Assembly: GCF_023015985.1 (NCBI RefSeq)
Contig: NZ_JALKAO010000007.1
Span: 1-64,000, forward strand
Reading direction: 5' to 3'
Origin: Marivita sp. S6314
GTDB lineage: Bacteria > Pseudomonadota > Alphaproteobacteria > Rhodobacterales > Rhodobacteraceae
Length of the DNA: 64,000 nucleotides
Positions 17,183 to 25,099 of the stretch are shown here, in pieces. The position numbers were made by a program, and so were the translations under genes. Numbering within the stretch: position 1 is the first letter of the stretch; each line of letters starts with the position of its first letter. The notes under the pieces are model-generated. The model saw only the letters and a list, made by a program, of their open reading frames with translations. It made no database searches and was not told the origin of the DNA.

Positions 17183-18037
17183 TTATCTTCCATCCGACCG
17201 ATGCGACGGGTGCCAGAACGTGACCCGCTTTTCGATCCAGGCGACCAACCCGTAAAAGGACGTGCCCGCAATCGCAGCCACTGCGATCTCGGCCCAAACC
17301 AGGTCAATCGATAAACTGCCGACGCCTGTCGAGATGCGGAACCCCATGCCCCGTGTCGGCGATCCAAAGTATTCAGCAACGATTGCCCCGATCAATGCAA
17401 GCGTTGTCGCGATTTTCAGCCCGTTGAACACAAACGGCAACGCCGCAGGCAGGCGGAGTTTGAACAAAGTGTCGAAATATCCGGCAGCATAGGTGCGCAT
17501 CAGGTCGCGCTGCATTGCATCGGTTTCGCGCAGACCCTGCACCGTGTTCACCAGAATCGGGAAAAACACCATCACCACGACGACCGCCGCTTTGGAATGC
17601 CAGTCAAAGCCGAACCAGTTCACCAGGATCGGCGCGATCCCGACAATCGGCAGCGCCGCGACGAAATTCCCGATGGGCAGCAACCCCCGTGTCAGAAAGG
17701 CCGACCGGTCGATCAGCACCGCCGTCACAAACGCGGCCGCCGCCCCGATGACAAAGCCTGACAACGCGCCCTTCAGAACGGTCTGCCGGAAATCTTCCCA
17801 CAGGATGTCCGTCGAATTGGCAAAGGTCGCCGCAACGGTCGACGGCGCGGGCAGGATCACGGGCGATACCCCGAACCCACGGACAATGCCTTCCCACAAC
17901 ACAAGCAGTGTGATCCCGAACAGCACCGGGATCAGCACGCGCACCGCCATGGAGCCCCGCCATTGGGAATTGGCCAGATAGGCATTCAGCGCCCACGCGC
18001 CGCCCCAGAACACCAGCGCGAAGACCAGCCAGGTCAT
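17183..18037 (-). CDS. ABC transporter permease (SsuC/ThiX type)
   Basis: A 284-residue BPD-type inner-membrane permease. After two N-terminal hydrophobic segments (residues about 3-22 and 33-52) it has the usual five-helix core with the EAA-loop region QRDLMRTYAAGYFDTLFKLRLPAALPFVFNGLKI. It overlaps the second permease gene by four bases (ATGA). Two non-identical permeases suggest a heterodimeric channel working with the ATPase at 18970-19794 and the ThiY-like binding protein downstream. Confidence 0.85.
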   Translation of the reverse strand: MTWLVFALVFWGGAWALNAYLANSQWRGSMAVRVLIPVLFGITLLVLWEGIVRGFGVSPVILPAPSTVAATFANSTDILWEDFRQTVLKGALSGFVIGAAAAFVTAVLIDRSAFLTRGLLPIGNFVAALPIVGIAPILVNWFGFDWHSKAAVVVVMVFFPILVNTVQGLRETDAMQRDLMRTYAAGYFDTLFKLRLPAALPFVFNGLKIATTLALIGAIVAEYFGSPTRGMGFRISTGVGSLSIDLVWAEIAVAAIAGTSFYGLVAWIEKRVTFWHPSHRSDGR

Positions 18038-18966
18038 GCCTGCATCCCCATCCGGCGCAGTGTCAGCCGTTGCAACACATCCAGCAGCGTCACCAGAACA
18101 CCAGCCAAAATCGCGGCGGCAAACAGCGCCGCCCAGATCGCAAGCGGCGTGCCAAACTGGTCCCCGATCAGAATACGTGCGCCCAGACCGGAAATCGCCC
18201 CTGTGGGCAATTCACCGACAATCGTTCCCACCAGCGCGGCGGCAATGCCGATCTTCAGTGATGTGAACAGGTACGGCATCGAGGCCGGCAAGCGCAGCTT
18301 CAGAAACGCTTGCACACCCGACGCCGAATAGGTCTTCAGCAAATCCAGCTGCGCCACACCCGGCGACCGCAGCCCTTTGACCATGCCAACCAGCACCGGG
18401 AAGTAACACAGATAGGCCGAGATGATCGCTTTGGGCACGCCGCGCCCTTCGATCCCGACCTGACTCGACAAGACGATAATCATCGGGGCCAAGGCCACAA
18501 TCGGCACGGTCTGGCTGATGATCGCCCAGGGCATCAGGCTCATATCGACAACGCGGCTGTAGACGATGGCAATGGCCCCCGCCATGCCCAGCACCGTGCC
18601 CAGCACAAACCCCCAGAGCGTGGATTGCAGCGTGATCCATCCGTGATAGATCAACGACCTTTTGGACATCGGCCGCCCCTTCAGCGCCATCTCCCCGGTG
18701 GTTTTCCACAATTCCTGCCCGACCTGCTGCGGCGTGGGCAATCGCGGACGATCCAGACTGTACCCCGCCGCGATGTAATCGGGGTTATTGACCATGAGGC
18801 GCCAGACGGATTGCTCGAACCGCGCACGCGATTCTGCCGGAACCACCTCTGCCCCGCTGCGCTCTGCCATATCCAACGCACCGCGAATGTTCATCGGAGC
18901 CACGACGGCATACCAAAGTGCCACAATCGCACCCAGCACCGCGAGGATGGGAACCACGTTTCTCAT
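18034..18966 (-). CDS. ABC transporter permease with extended periplasmic N-terminal segment
   Basis: A 310-residue permease of the same family as its neighbour: TSLKIGIAAALVGTIVGE near the end and the EAA-loop stretch QLDLLKTYSASGVQAFLKL. It differs by a segment of about 80 polar residues (roughly 27-105) between the first membrane helix and the core, which should face the periplasm and may contact the binding protein. It starts three bases after the ATPase stop, and its own stop overlaps the next permease start, so all are co-translated. Confidence 0.85.
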   Translation of the reverse strand: MRNVVPILAVLGAIVALWYAVVAPMNIRGALDMAERSGAEVVPAESRARFEQSVWRLMVNNPDYIAAGYSLDRPRLPTPQQVGQELWKTTGEMALKGRPMSKRSLIYHGWITLQSTLWGFVLGTVLGMAGAIAIVYSRVVDMSLMPWAIISQTVPIVALAPMIIVLSSQVGIEGRGVPKAIISAYLCYFPVLVGMVKGLRSPGVAQLDLLKTYSASGVQAFLKLRLPASMPYLFTSLKIGIAAALVGTIVGELPTGAISGLGARILIGDQFGTPLAIWAALFAAAILAGVLVTLLDVLQRLTLRRMGMQA

Positions 18967-18969
18967 AGC

Positions 18970-19794
18970 TCAGTCGTCATAGGCATGCCCGGCACGAAGC
19001 CCTTCGCGGACGCGATGGGCAATCTGCAGAAATTCCGGCGTGTCCCGAATGTCGAGCGGCCGTTCCTTGGGAAGCGGGCTTTCGATAATGTCCGTGATCC
19101 GCCCCGGTCGCGGCGACATCACAACGATCTTGGTCGACAGATACACCGCTTCGGGGATCGAATGCGTCACGAATCCGATGGTCTTTTCGGTCCGCGCCCA
19201 CAGCTCCAGAAGCTGTTCGTTCAGGTGATCGCGCACAATCTCATCAAGCGCGCCGAACGGTTCATCCATCAACAGGATATCCGCATCAAACGCCAAGGCC
19301 CGCGCAATCGACGCGCGCTGCTGCATCCCGCCAGAAAGCTGCCAAGGGTATTTCTTGCCAAAATTCGACAGCTCGACAAGCTCCAGCACCTGCGCAATGC
19401 GCACGTCCTGCTCGGCCTTCGAATAGCCCATGATCTCCAGCGGCAACGCGATGTTCTTCTCAATTGTCCGCCACGGATACAGCCCCGCCGCCTGAAACAC
19501 GTACCCATAAGCCCGCGCCTTACGCGCCGCGTCCGGGGTCATGCCATTAACCGTCAATGTGCCGCCCGTGGGTGTTTCGAGCGCCGCGACACAGCGCAGA
19601 AACGTCGTCTTGCCACAGCCCGAGGGGCCAATGAAACTAACGAACTCCCCCTTGCCGATCTCAAGATCAACCCCGGACAGCGCGTGCACGGGTCCGTCAT
19701 TTGTCTCGAACGTCAGGTCCAGACCCTGTGCCGAAATGACCGGAGAGGTGGAACTTTGGTCCAAAACCGAAGCCTCTGCTACGTCCTGCATCAA
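18970..19794 (-). CDS. ABC transporter ATP-binding protein
   Basis: A 274-residue importer ATPase of the SsuB/TauB/ThiZ group. The Walker A motif GPSGCGKTT is at residues 56-64, the Q-loop is in YVFQAAGLYPWRT, the signature LSGGMQQR is near 153 and Walker B plus D-loop LLMDEPFGALD near 175, followed by the switch His in FVTHSIPEA. It overlaps the hydantoinase stop codon by four bases, which ties uptake directly to the catabolic genes. Confidence 0.9.
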   Translation of the reverse strand: MMQDVAEASVLDQSSTSPVISAQGLDLTFETNDGPVHALSGVDLEIGKGEFVSFIGPSGCGKTTFLRCVAALETPTGGTLTVNGMTPDAARKARAYGYVFQAAGLYPWRTIEKNIALPLEIMGYSKAEQDVRIAQVLELVELSNFGKKYPWQLSGGMQQRASIARALAFDADILLMDEPFGALDEIVRDHLNEQLLELWARTEKTIGFVTHSIPEAVYLSTKIVVMSPRPGRITDIIESPLPKERPLDIRDTPEFLQIAHRVREGLRAGHAYDD

Positions 19795-21245
19795 ACCCCC
19801 GTCGCAGGAATGCCCGTCCGCTTCACAGGCGTCGGTGCGGTCAGGTCTTTCCAGGTCGACAGCGCTTTGTTCACCGTCCCGTTTGGTTCACGTGCCACGA
19901 ACTTGCCATGGCCTTCCTGCGTACGGATTTCCCCGTCATGCACCGCGACATGCCCGCGGGTCAGGGTGAAACGCGGCAGACCTTTGACGTGATGGCCTTC
20001 GAACACGTTGTAATCAATCGCAGATTGCTGCGCGCCTGCCGTAATGGTTTTCTCTTTCGCTGGGTCCCAGACCACCAGATCGGCATCTGCACCAACCAAC
20101 ACCGCCCCCTTCTTCGGATAGCAGTTGAGGATTTTCGCAATATTGGTCGACGTCACCGCAACAAACTCGTTCGGCGTCAGCCGCCCGGTTTCCACCCCGT
20201 GCGTCCAAAGCATGGGCAGCCGGTCTTCCAAGCCACCAGTCCCGTTGGGGATTTTGGAAAAATCGCCGATCCCGGTGCGCTTTTGTTCCGTCGTAAACGC
20301 ACAATGGTCCGTCGCCACTACCGACAAGGAGCCCGACTGCAAACCGGCCCAAAGGCTGTCCTGATGCTTCTTGTTGCGGAACGGCGGCGACATCACCCGC
20401 CGCGCGGCATGGTCCCAATCATCATGGAAATACTCGCTTTCATCCAGCGTCAGATGCTGGATCAGCGGCTCACCCCAAACGCGCTTGCCCTGCATCCGCG
20501 CACGCCGGATCGCTTCATGCGCTTCCTCGCAAGAGGTATGCACCACGTAGAGCGGCACACCCGCCATATCCGCAATCATGATCGCGCGGTTCGTCGCTTC
20601 GCCCTCAACCTGCGAGGGCCGCGAATAGGCATGCCCCTCTGGCCCGGTGTTGCCCTCAGCCAGCAATTTCGCCGTCATCTCGGCCACCACATCGCCGTTT
20701 TCCGCATGCACCATGGCGATGCCGCCTAGCTCTGACAGACGGTTGAACGACGCAAACAGCTCGTCATCATTGACCATCAGCGCGCCTTTATAGGCCAGGA
20801 AATGCTTGAACGTGGTGATGCCGCGATCCTGAATGACGGATTTCATGTCATTGAACACCTGCTCGCCCCACCACGTCACCGCCATATGGAACGAATAATC
20901 ACAATTCGCGCGCGTGGATTTGTTGTCCCAGCGTTTCAGCGCATCATGCAGCCCCTCACCCTGGTTCGGCAGACAGAAATCCACCACCATCGTGGTGCCA
21001 CCCGCAAGCCCCGCACGTGTGCCGCTTTCGAAATCGTCGCTGGAATAGGTCCCCATGAATGGCATCTCAAGATGCACATGCGGGTCAATGCCGCCGGGCA
21101 TGACATAGCAGCCCGTTGCGTCCAGCTCCTCGTCGCCTTTCAGGTTCGGACCAATCTCGGTGATCACCCCGTTTTCGATAAGGACATCCGCCTCATAGCT
21201 GAGGTCCGCTGTGACAACTGTTCCGTTTTTGATGACTGTGGTCAT
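19791..21245 (-). CDS. Dihydropyrimidinase (D-hydantoinase type)
   Basis: A 484-residue cyclic amidohydrolase that opens dihydrouracil or dihydrothymine to N-carbamoyl-beta-amino acids. The dinuclear metal site is visible: HVH in GGIDPHVHLEMPF, the carboxylated Lys in FKHFLAYKGALMV, His in YVVHTSCEEA and Asp in VATDHCAFT. Length is normal for the family. I chose the ATG at 21245 (MTTVIKNGTVV) because the upstream codons are not family-like. It is second in the predicted amidohydrolase-hydantoinase-ABC operon under the RutR-type operator and performs the middle step between PreTA and the carbamoyl-amide hydrolase. Confidence 0.92.
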   Translation of the reverse strand: MTTVIKNGTVVTADLSYEADVLIENGVITEIGPNLKGDEELDATGCYVMPGGIDPHVHLEMPFMGTYSSDDFESGTRAGLAGGTTMVVDFCLPNQGEGLHDALKRWDNKSTRANCDYSFHMAVTWWGEQVFNDMKSVIQDRGITTFKHFLAYKGALMVNDDELFASFNRLSELGGIAMVHAENGDVVAEMTAKLLAEGNTGPEGHAYSRPSQVEGEATNRAIMIADMAGVPLYVVHTSCEEAHEAIRRARMQGKRVWGEPLIQHLTLDESEYFHDDWDHAARRVMSPPFRNKKHQDSLWAGLQSGSLSVVATDHCAFTTEQKRTGIGDFSKIPNGTGGLEDRLPMLWTHGVETGRLTPNEFVAVTSTNIAKILNCYPKKGAVLVGADADLVVWDPAKEKTITAGAQQSAIDYNVFEGHHVKGLPRFTLTRGHVAVHDGEIRTQEGHGKFVAREPNGTVNKALSTWKDLTAPTPVKRTGIPATGV

Positions 21246-21323
21246 GTCTCGCTCCGTCGTCCTGATCTTCTCTGGTTCAAAAATATCTCGGGGGAGGCCG
21301 AAGGCCGGGGGCAGAGCCCCCAA

Positions 21324-22574
21324 TCAGCTGACAATGCCAGCCGTCTCAACAACCGCATGGAACAGAACGTCCGTCCCCGCGGTCGCCCACTCCTTGGAAA
21401 TCTCTTCCGCCTCGTTATGCGACAGCCCGTCCACACAGGGACACATCACCATCGCCGTCGGTGCCACGTCGTTGATCCAGCAGGCATCATGCCCTGCACC
21501 AGACACGATATCCATATGGGAATATCCCAACCGCTCTGCCGCATCCCGGATCGCGCCAACGCAATTTTCATCAAACGCAGGCGGATCAAACTGACCCACG
21601 ATATGGCAGTCAAAGCTCACGCCAATCTCGTCACACAGCTTCGGCGCGCGCTCCATGAACTCGTCAACCATGCCGTTCAGCTTGTCCAGCAAATGCGTGC
21701 GCATATCGACTGTGAAAACCACCTTGCCGGGGATGATGTTGCGCGAATTCGGATAAACGTCGATATGCCCGATGGCCCCTACCGCATTGGGTTGGTTCTT
21801 CATCGCAATCTCGTGCACCAGCTCGGTGATCAGCGCCAACCCGCGCCCCGCGTTCTTGCGCATCGCCATGGGTGTCGATCCCGTATGGCTTTCCTTGCCG
21901 GTGACTGTGCATTCGATCCAGCGCAGCCCCTGACCATGGGTCACAACGCCAATATCCTTGCCCTCGGCCTCAAGGATCGGACCCTGTTCAATATGCAACT
22001 CAAAAAAGGCGTGCATCTTGCGGTCGCCGACTTTCTCGGGGCCCTTCCAGCCAATCCGCTCCAACTCGTCCCCAAACCGTTTGCCCTGCGCATCCTCTTT
22101 GTCATACGCCCATTGCAGGTCATGCTTGCCTGCGAACACACCAGAAGCCAGCATCGCTGGCGCAAAGCGCGTGCCTTCCTCGTTTGTCCAGTTGGTCACA
22201 ACAATCGGATGTTTCGTCTTGATCCCCAGGTCGTTCAAGGACCGGATGATCTCCAATCCACCCAAGACCCCCAGAACCCCATCATATTTCCCACCCGTCG
22301 GCTGGGTATCGAGATGCGAGCCAACATAGACAGGCAACGCCTCAGGATCCGTGCCCTCGCGCCGCGCAAACATGTTGCCAATCTCGTCAACGCCCATGCT
22401 GCATCCCGCGTCTTCACACCATGTCTGGAACAGCGCGCGCCCTTCGGCGTCTTCATCGGTCAAGGTCTGGCGGTTGTTGCCCCCGGCCACGCCCGGGCCA
22501 ATCTTGGCCATCTCCATCAGGCTGTCCCACAAACGGTCGCCATTGATCCGAAGGTTTTCACCGGGTGCAGCCAT
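21324..22574 (-). CDS. N-carbamoyl-beta-alanine/amino-acid amidohydrolase (Zn-dependent, M20 family)
   Basis: A 416-residue hydrolase of the M20 amidase group (beta-ureidopropionase, N-carbamoyl-L-amino acid hydrolase, allantoate amidohydrolase). The metal motifs are VGSHLDTQPTGGKYDGVLGV and TNWTNEEGTRF, with FELHIEQGP and GAGHDACW later. Being next to the hydantoinase, it most likely cleaves N-carbamoyl-beta-alanine to beta-alanine, CO2 and ammonia. Allantoate hydrolysis is an alternative worth keeping in mind, because the purine module in this window has allA but no separate allantoate amidohydrolase. ATG at 22574 follows an AAGGGGGGG ribosome site. It is first in the operon. Confidence 0.9.
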   Translation of the reverse strand: MAAPGENLRINGDRLWDSLMEMAKIGPGVAGGNNRQTLTDEDAEGRALFQTWCEDAGCSMGVDEIGNMFARREGTDPEALPVYVGSHLDTQPTGGKYDGVLGVLGGLEIIRSLNDLGIKTKHPIVVTNWTNEEGTRFAPAMLASGVFAGKHDLQWAYDKEDAQGKRFGDELERIGWKGPEKVGDRKMHAFFELHIEQGPILEAEGKDIGVVTHGQGLRWIECTVTGKESHTGSTPMAMRKNAGRGLALITELVHEIAMKNQPNAVGAIGHIDVYPNSRNIIPGKVVFTVDMRTHLLDKLNGMVDEFMERAPKLCDEIGVSFDCHIVGQFDPPAFDENCVGAIRDAAERLGYSHMDIVSGAGHDACWINDVAPTAMVMCPCVDGLSHNEAEEISKEWATAGTDVLFHAVVETAGIVS

Positions 22575-22631
22575 TTTATCCCCCCCTTGCCGATGGTCCC
22601 AGCATGACGCTTGCGCGCGGCGCTCAGGTTT

Positions 22632-22647
22632 TTTACCAATTGGTAAA
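22632..22647. promoter_or_regulatory. RutR-type operator, perfect 16-bp palindrome
   Basis: TTTACCAATTGGTAAA, a perfect palindrome, lies in the divergent promoter region between the amidohydrolase operon (-) and the RutR-like repressor gene (+). It resembles the E. coli RutR consensus TTGACCA-N2-TGGTCAA. On the minus strand a TTGACA hexamer (22678-22673) sits about 25 bases upstream of it, so a bound repressor would cover the start of the operon transcript. A near copy is upstream of preT at 26483-26498. Confidence 0.85.
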
Positions 22648-22738
22648 GTTACGATTGCAATGCACCCCGAGCCTGTCAAGGCATGATCTTGACCGACAGG
22701 CCCCCAGCACGGCGCAATTCCATCCGCCGCCCGGCAAA

Positions 22739-23374
22739 ATGGCAAAAAGGAACACAGAGGTGACAGAGCCCGCACGCAAGCCAAGCCGCATCCAGGTGGA
22801 GAACCGAAAACGCATTCTTGAGGCGGCGCTGGAGCTGTTTTCCAAACATGGGTTCAGAGGCACAACCCTTGACCAGATTGCATCCGCCTGCGGCATGCAC
22901 AAACCCAATCTCATCTATTATTACGAAAGCAAGGAAGCGATCCATGTGGACTTGCTCAACACGTTGATGACCGAATGGCTCAGCCCCCTGAACGCGCTGG
23001 ATCCAGACGGCGACCCGATGGAAGAAATGCTGCGCTATATCCGCCGCAAGATGGAAATGAGCCGCCTCTACCCGCGCGAATCGCGGCTCTTTGCCAACGA
23101 GATTGTGCAAGGCGCACCGCGCATGCTGCCGCATCTCGAAGCGACGCTGAAGCCGCTCTTTGACCAGCAATGCGGCATCGTCAACACGTGGATGCATGCC
23201 GGAAAGCTGGCCACAATGCATCCCGCACACCTGATCTTTTCGATTTGGGCGGTGACACAACACTACGCGGATTTTGACGCCCAGATCTCGGTGCTTTTGC
23301 CCGGCGATGACAAACGCGCACGCGGGGCAGAGCAGTTTGTCGAAGAGATGTTCCGCAAGCTGCTCTCACCTTGA
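22739..23374 (+). CDS. rutR: TetR-family repressor of pyrimidine degradation, RutR-like
   Basis: About 211 residues, aligning by eye with E. coli RutR throughout. The N-terminal HTH is RILEAALELFSKHGFRGTTL followed by IASACGMHKPNLIYYYESKEAI. The ligand domain has SRLYPRESRLFANEIVQGAP, and the uracil-pocket region includes HLIFSIWAVTQHYADF. RutR loses DNA binding when uracil binds. The start is uncertain: ATG 22739 has no good ribosome site, while an in-frame GTG at 22760 follows AAGGA at a proper distance. Divergent from the amidohydrolase-hydantoinase-ABC operon with the shared operator between them, so autoregulation is likely. Confidence 0.9.
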   Translation: MAKRNTEVTEPARKPSRIQVENRKRILEAALELFSKHGFRGTTLDQIASACGMHKPNLIYYYESKEAIHVDLLNTLMTEWLSPLNALDPDGDPMEEMLRYIRRKMEMSRLYPRESRLFANEIVQGAPRMLPHLEATLKPLFDQQCGIVNTWMHAGKLATMHPAHLIFSIWAVTQHYADFDAQISVLLPGDDKRARGAEQFVEEMFRKLLSP

Positions 23375-23417
23375 AGGGATTCATCGGTGTTTAACCACAG
23401 TGAGGCACATTGCGCGC

Positions 23418-23660
23418 ATGGATATGCAACACGCGTTTGACGCCCCGACCGCTTTCAACCCCCATGGGCGCGCCCAATTGTTCAGCGCAGATGCCGTGCG
23501 ACGCAAAGGTGTCGTGCGACGCAAGAAAGGGGCGGTGCACCGGGAAATCGGTCTTGACCTGCTAAAGGCCGAAATCCGCGCACGCGGGTTTCAGCTCTAC
23601 GATGTCGGAACGGATTACCTGATTGTCTGCCACGCCCAGTCCATTTCCCGCATCGGGTAA
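23418..23660 (+). CDS. Small hypothetical protein (80 aa)
   Basis: I do not recognise this protein. It has a basic middle (VRRKGVVRRKKGAVHREIG) followed by a plausible folded stretch with GLDLLKAEIRARGFQLYDVG and a hydrophobic strand ending in LIVCH. Composition and codon use look coding, but the ribosome site before the ATG at 23418 is poor. It lies 43 bases after the RutR-like gene on the same strand and could be co-transcribed with it. Confidence 0.5.
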   Translation: MDMQHAFDAPTAFNPHGRAQLFSADAVRRKGVVRRKKGAVHREIGLDLLKAEIRARGFQLYDVGTDYLIVCHAQSISRIG

Positions 23661-23718
23661 GACGCAGGGTCCGCCGTTGACAGAAATCATGCACACCACC
23701 AGAAATTACTGGGCGGGA

Positions 23719-23746
23719 CCAAGAAACTTCGTACGAAGTTTCTTGG
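23719..23746. repeat. 28-bp perfect palindrome downstream of preA
   Basis: A perfect palindrome centred on TTCGTACGAA, with outer arms CCAAGAAAC and GTTTCTTGG. It lies between the small gene at 23418 (+) and preA (-) and can form a 12-bp stem with a small loop in either transcript. There is no long T-run beyond it, so it is either a terminator without a classical tail or a copy of a dispersed palindromic repeat. Confidence 0.6.
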
Positions 23747-23791
23747 GGGTTCGTTAGAAAAAAATAAACAGGCGCTGCGATTTTTCCGATC

Positions 23792-25099
23792 TTATTCCGC
23801 CGCAGTCCGCACCGCAGGATTGTTCGGATGTGTGGTCCAGTCGCCATGCTCGGCTGCAACCGGGGTATTGGTCCGCTCGTCCACCGCCCCAGGCGCCAAT
23901 TCGACCATGGTGATGCACTCCTCAACCGGACATACATTCACACACAGGTTACACGCCACACATTCGTCGTCCTTGACCGTGAACACCCGGTCTTCGGACA
24001 TCGCAATCGCCTGATGCGAGGTGTCCTCGCAGGCGGCATAGCACCGTCCACACGCGATACAGAGATCCTGATCGATCCGCGCCTTGGTCACGTAATTCAG
24101 GTTCAGGTTCTGCCAATCGCTGACATTCGGCACCGCCTTGCGCACGAGTTCCGACGTTGACGTCATCCCCTTTTCATCCATGTACTGCGACAGGCCCGAG
24201 ATCATCTCCTGCACGATCTTGAACCCATAGGTCATCGCCGCAGTACACACTTGCACATTGCCTGCGCCCAGCGCCATGAACTCCGCCGCATCTTTCCAGG
24301 TCGTCACCCCGCCAATGCCGGAAATCGGCAGATGCGCCATCTCGGGTGTGCGCGCAATCTCGGCCACCATGTTCAGCGCGATGGGTTTGACCGCAGGTCC
24401 GCAATAGCCCCCATGCGCGCCTTTGCCGTCAATCGTCGGCTCCGGCGCGAACAGGTCCAGATCGACAGATGTAATCGAATTGATCGTGTTGATCAGGCTC
24501 ACCGCATCCGCGCCGCCCGCAAGTGCGGCCATCGCCGGTTTGCGCACATCCGTGATGTTCGGCGTCAGCTTGACGATACAGGGCATGCGTGTGTTCTGCT
24601 TGACCCACCGCGTGACCATTTCGATGTACTCGGGCACCTGCCCGACAGCGCTGCCCATGCCGCGCTCGGACATCCCGTGCGGACAGCCAAAGTTCAACTC
24701 AACCCCGTCCGCTCCCGTCTCTTCGACCAGCGGCAGGATGGCCTTCCAGGCCTCTTCCTCGCACGGCACCATCAGCGACACGACCATCGCCCGGTCAGGA
24801 TAGTCGCGCTTGACCGCCTTGATCTCGCGCAGGTTCACCTCCAAAGGCCGGTCGGTGATCAGCTCAATGTTGTTCAACCCCAAAAGCCGCCGATCCGCGC
24901 CCCAGATCGCGCCATAGCGCGGCCCGTTGACGTTCACGACAGGCGGTCCGGCCTCGCCCAACGTCTTCCAGACCACGCCGCCCCACCCCGCTTCAAACGC
25001 GCGGCGGACGTTGTATTCCTTGTCGGTCGGCGGCGCAGAGGCCAGCCAGAACGGGTTCGGGCTTTTGATGCCCACGAAATCAGTCGTCAGATCAGCCAT
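23792..25099 (-). CDS. preA: NAD-dependent dihydropyrimidine dehydrogenase subunit PreA
   Basis: A 435-residue protein combining a dihydroorotate-dehydrogenase-like FMN barrel (residues 1 to about 330, opening LTTDFVGIKSPNPFWLASAPP, with LNFGCPHGM) and a C-terminal pair of 4Fe-4S clusters (CIACGRCYAAC and CVACNLCVNVCP). With PreT it reduces uracil and thymine to the dihydro forms, the first step of the reductive pathway. Its ATG overlaps the end of preT by eight bases. The catalytic Cys lies in the FGCP loop region. The extra ~40-residue tail after the clusters is proline- and alanine-rich. Confidence 0.94.
   Translation of the reverse strand: MADLTTDFVGIKSPNPFWLASAPPTDKEYNVRRAFEAGWGGVVWKTLGEAGPPVVNVNGPRYGAIWGADRRLLGLNNIELITDRPLEVNLREIKAVKRDYPDRAMVVSLMVPCEEEAWKAILPLVEETGADGVELNFGCPHGMSERGMGSAVGQVPEYIEMVTRWVKQNTRMPCIVKLTPNITDVRKPAMAALAGGADAVSLINTINSITSVDLDLFAPEPTIDGKGAHGGYCGPAVKPIALNMVAEIARTPEMAHLPISGIGGVTTWKDAAEFMALGAGNVQVCTAAMTYGFKIVQEMISGLSQYMDEKGMTSTSELVRKAVPNVSDWQNLNLNYVTKARIDQDLCIACGRCYAACEDTSHQAIAMSEDRVFTVKDDECVACNLCVNVCPVEECITMVELAPGAVDERTNTPVAAEHGDWTTHPNNPAVRTAAE

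Noticed and set aside
18310-19992. A 560-codon open frame on the plus strand
   Set aside because: Antisense to the permease, ATPase and hydantoinase genes; composition is that of a reverse-complement shadow.
20802-22607. A 601-codon open frame on the plus strand
   Set aside because: Antisense to the hydantoinase and amidohydrolase genes; no domain visible.
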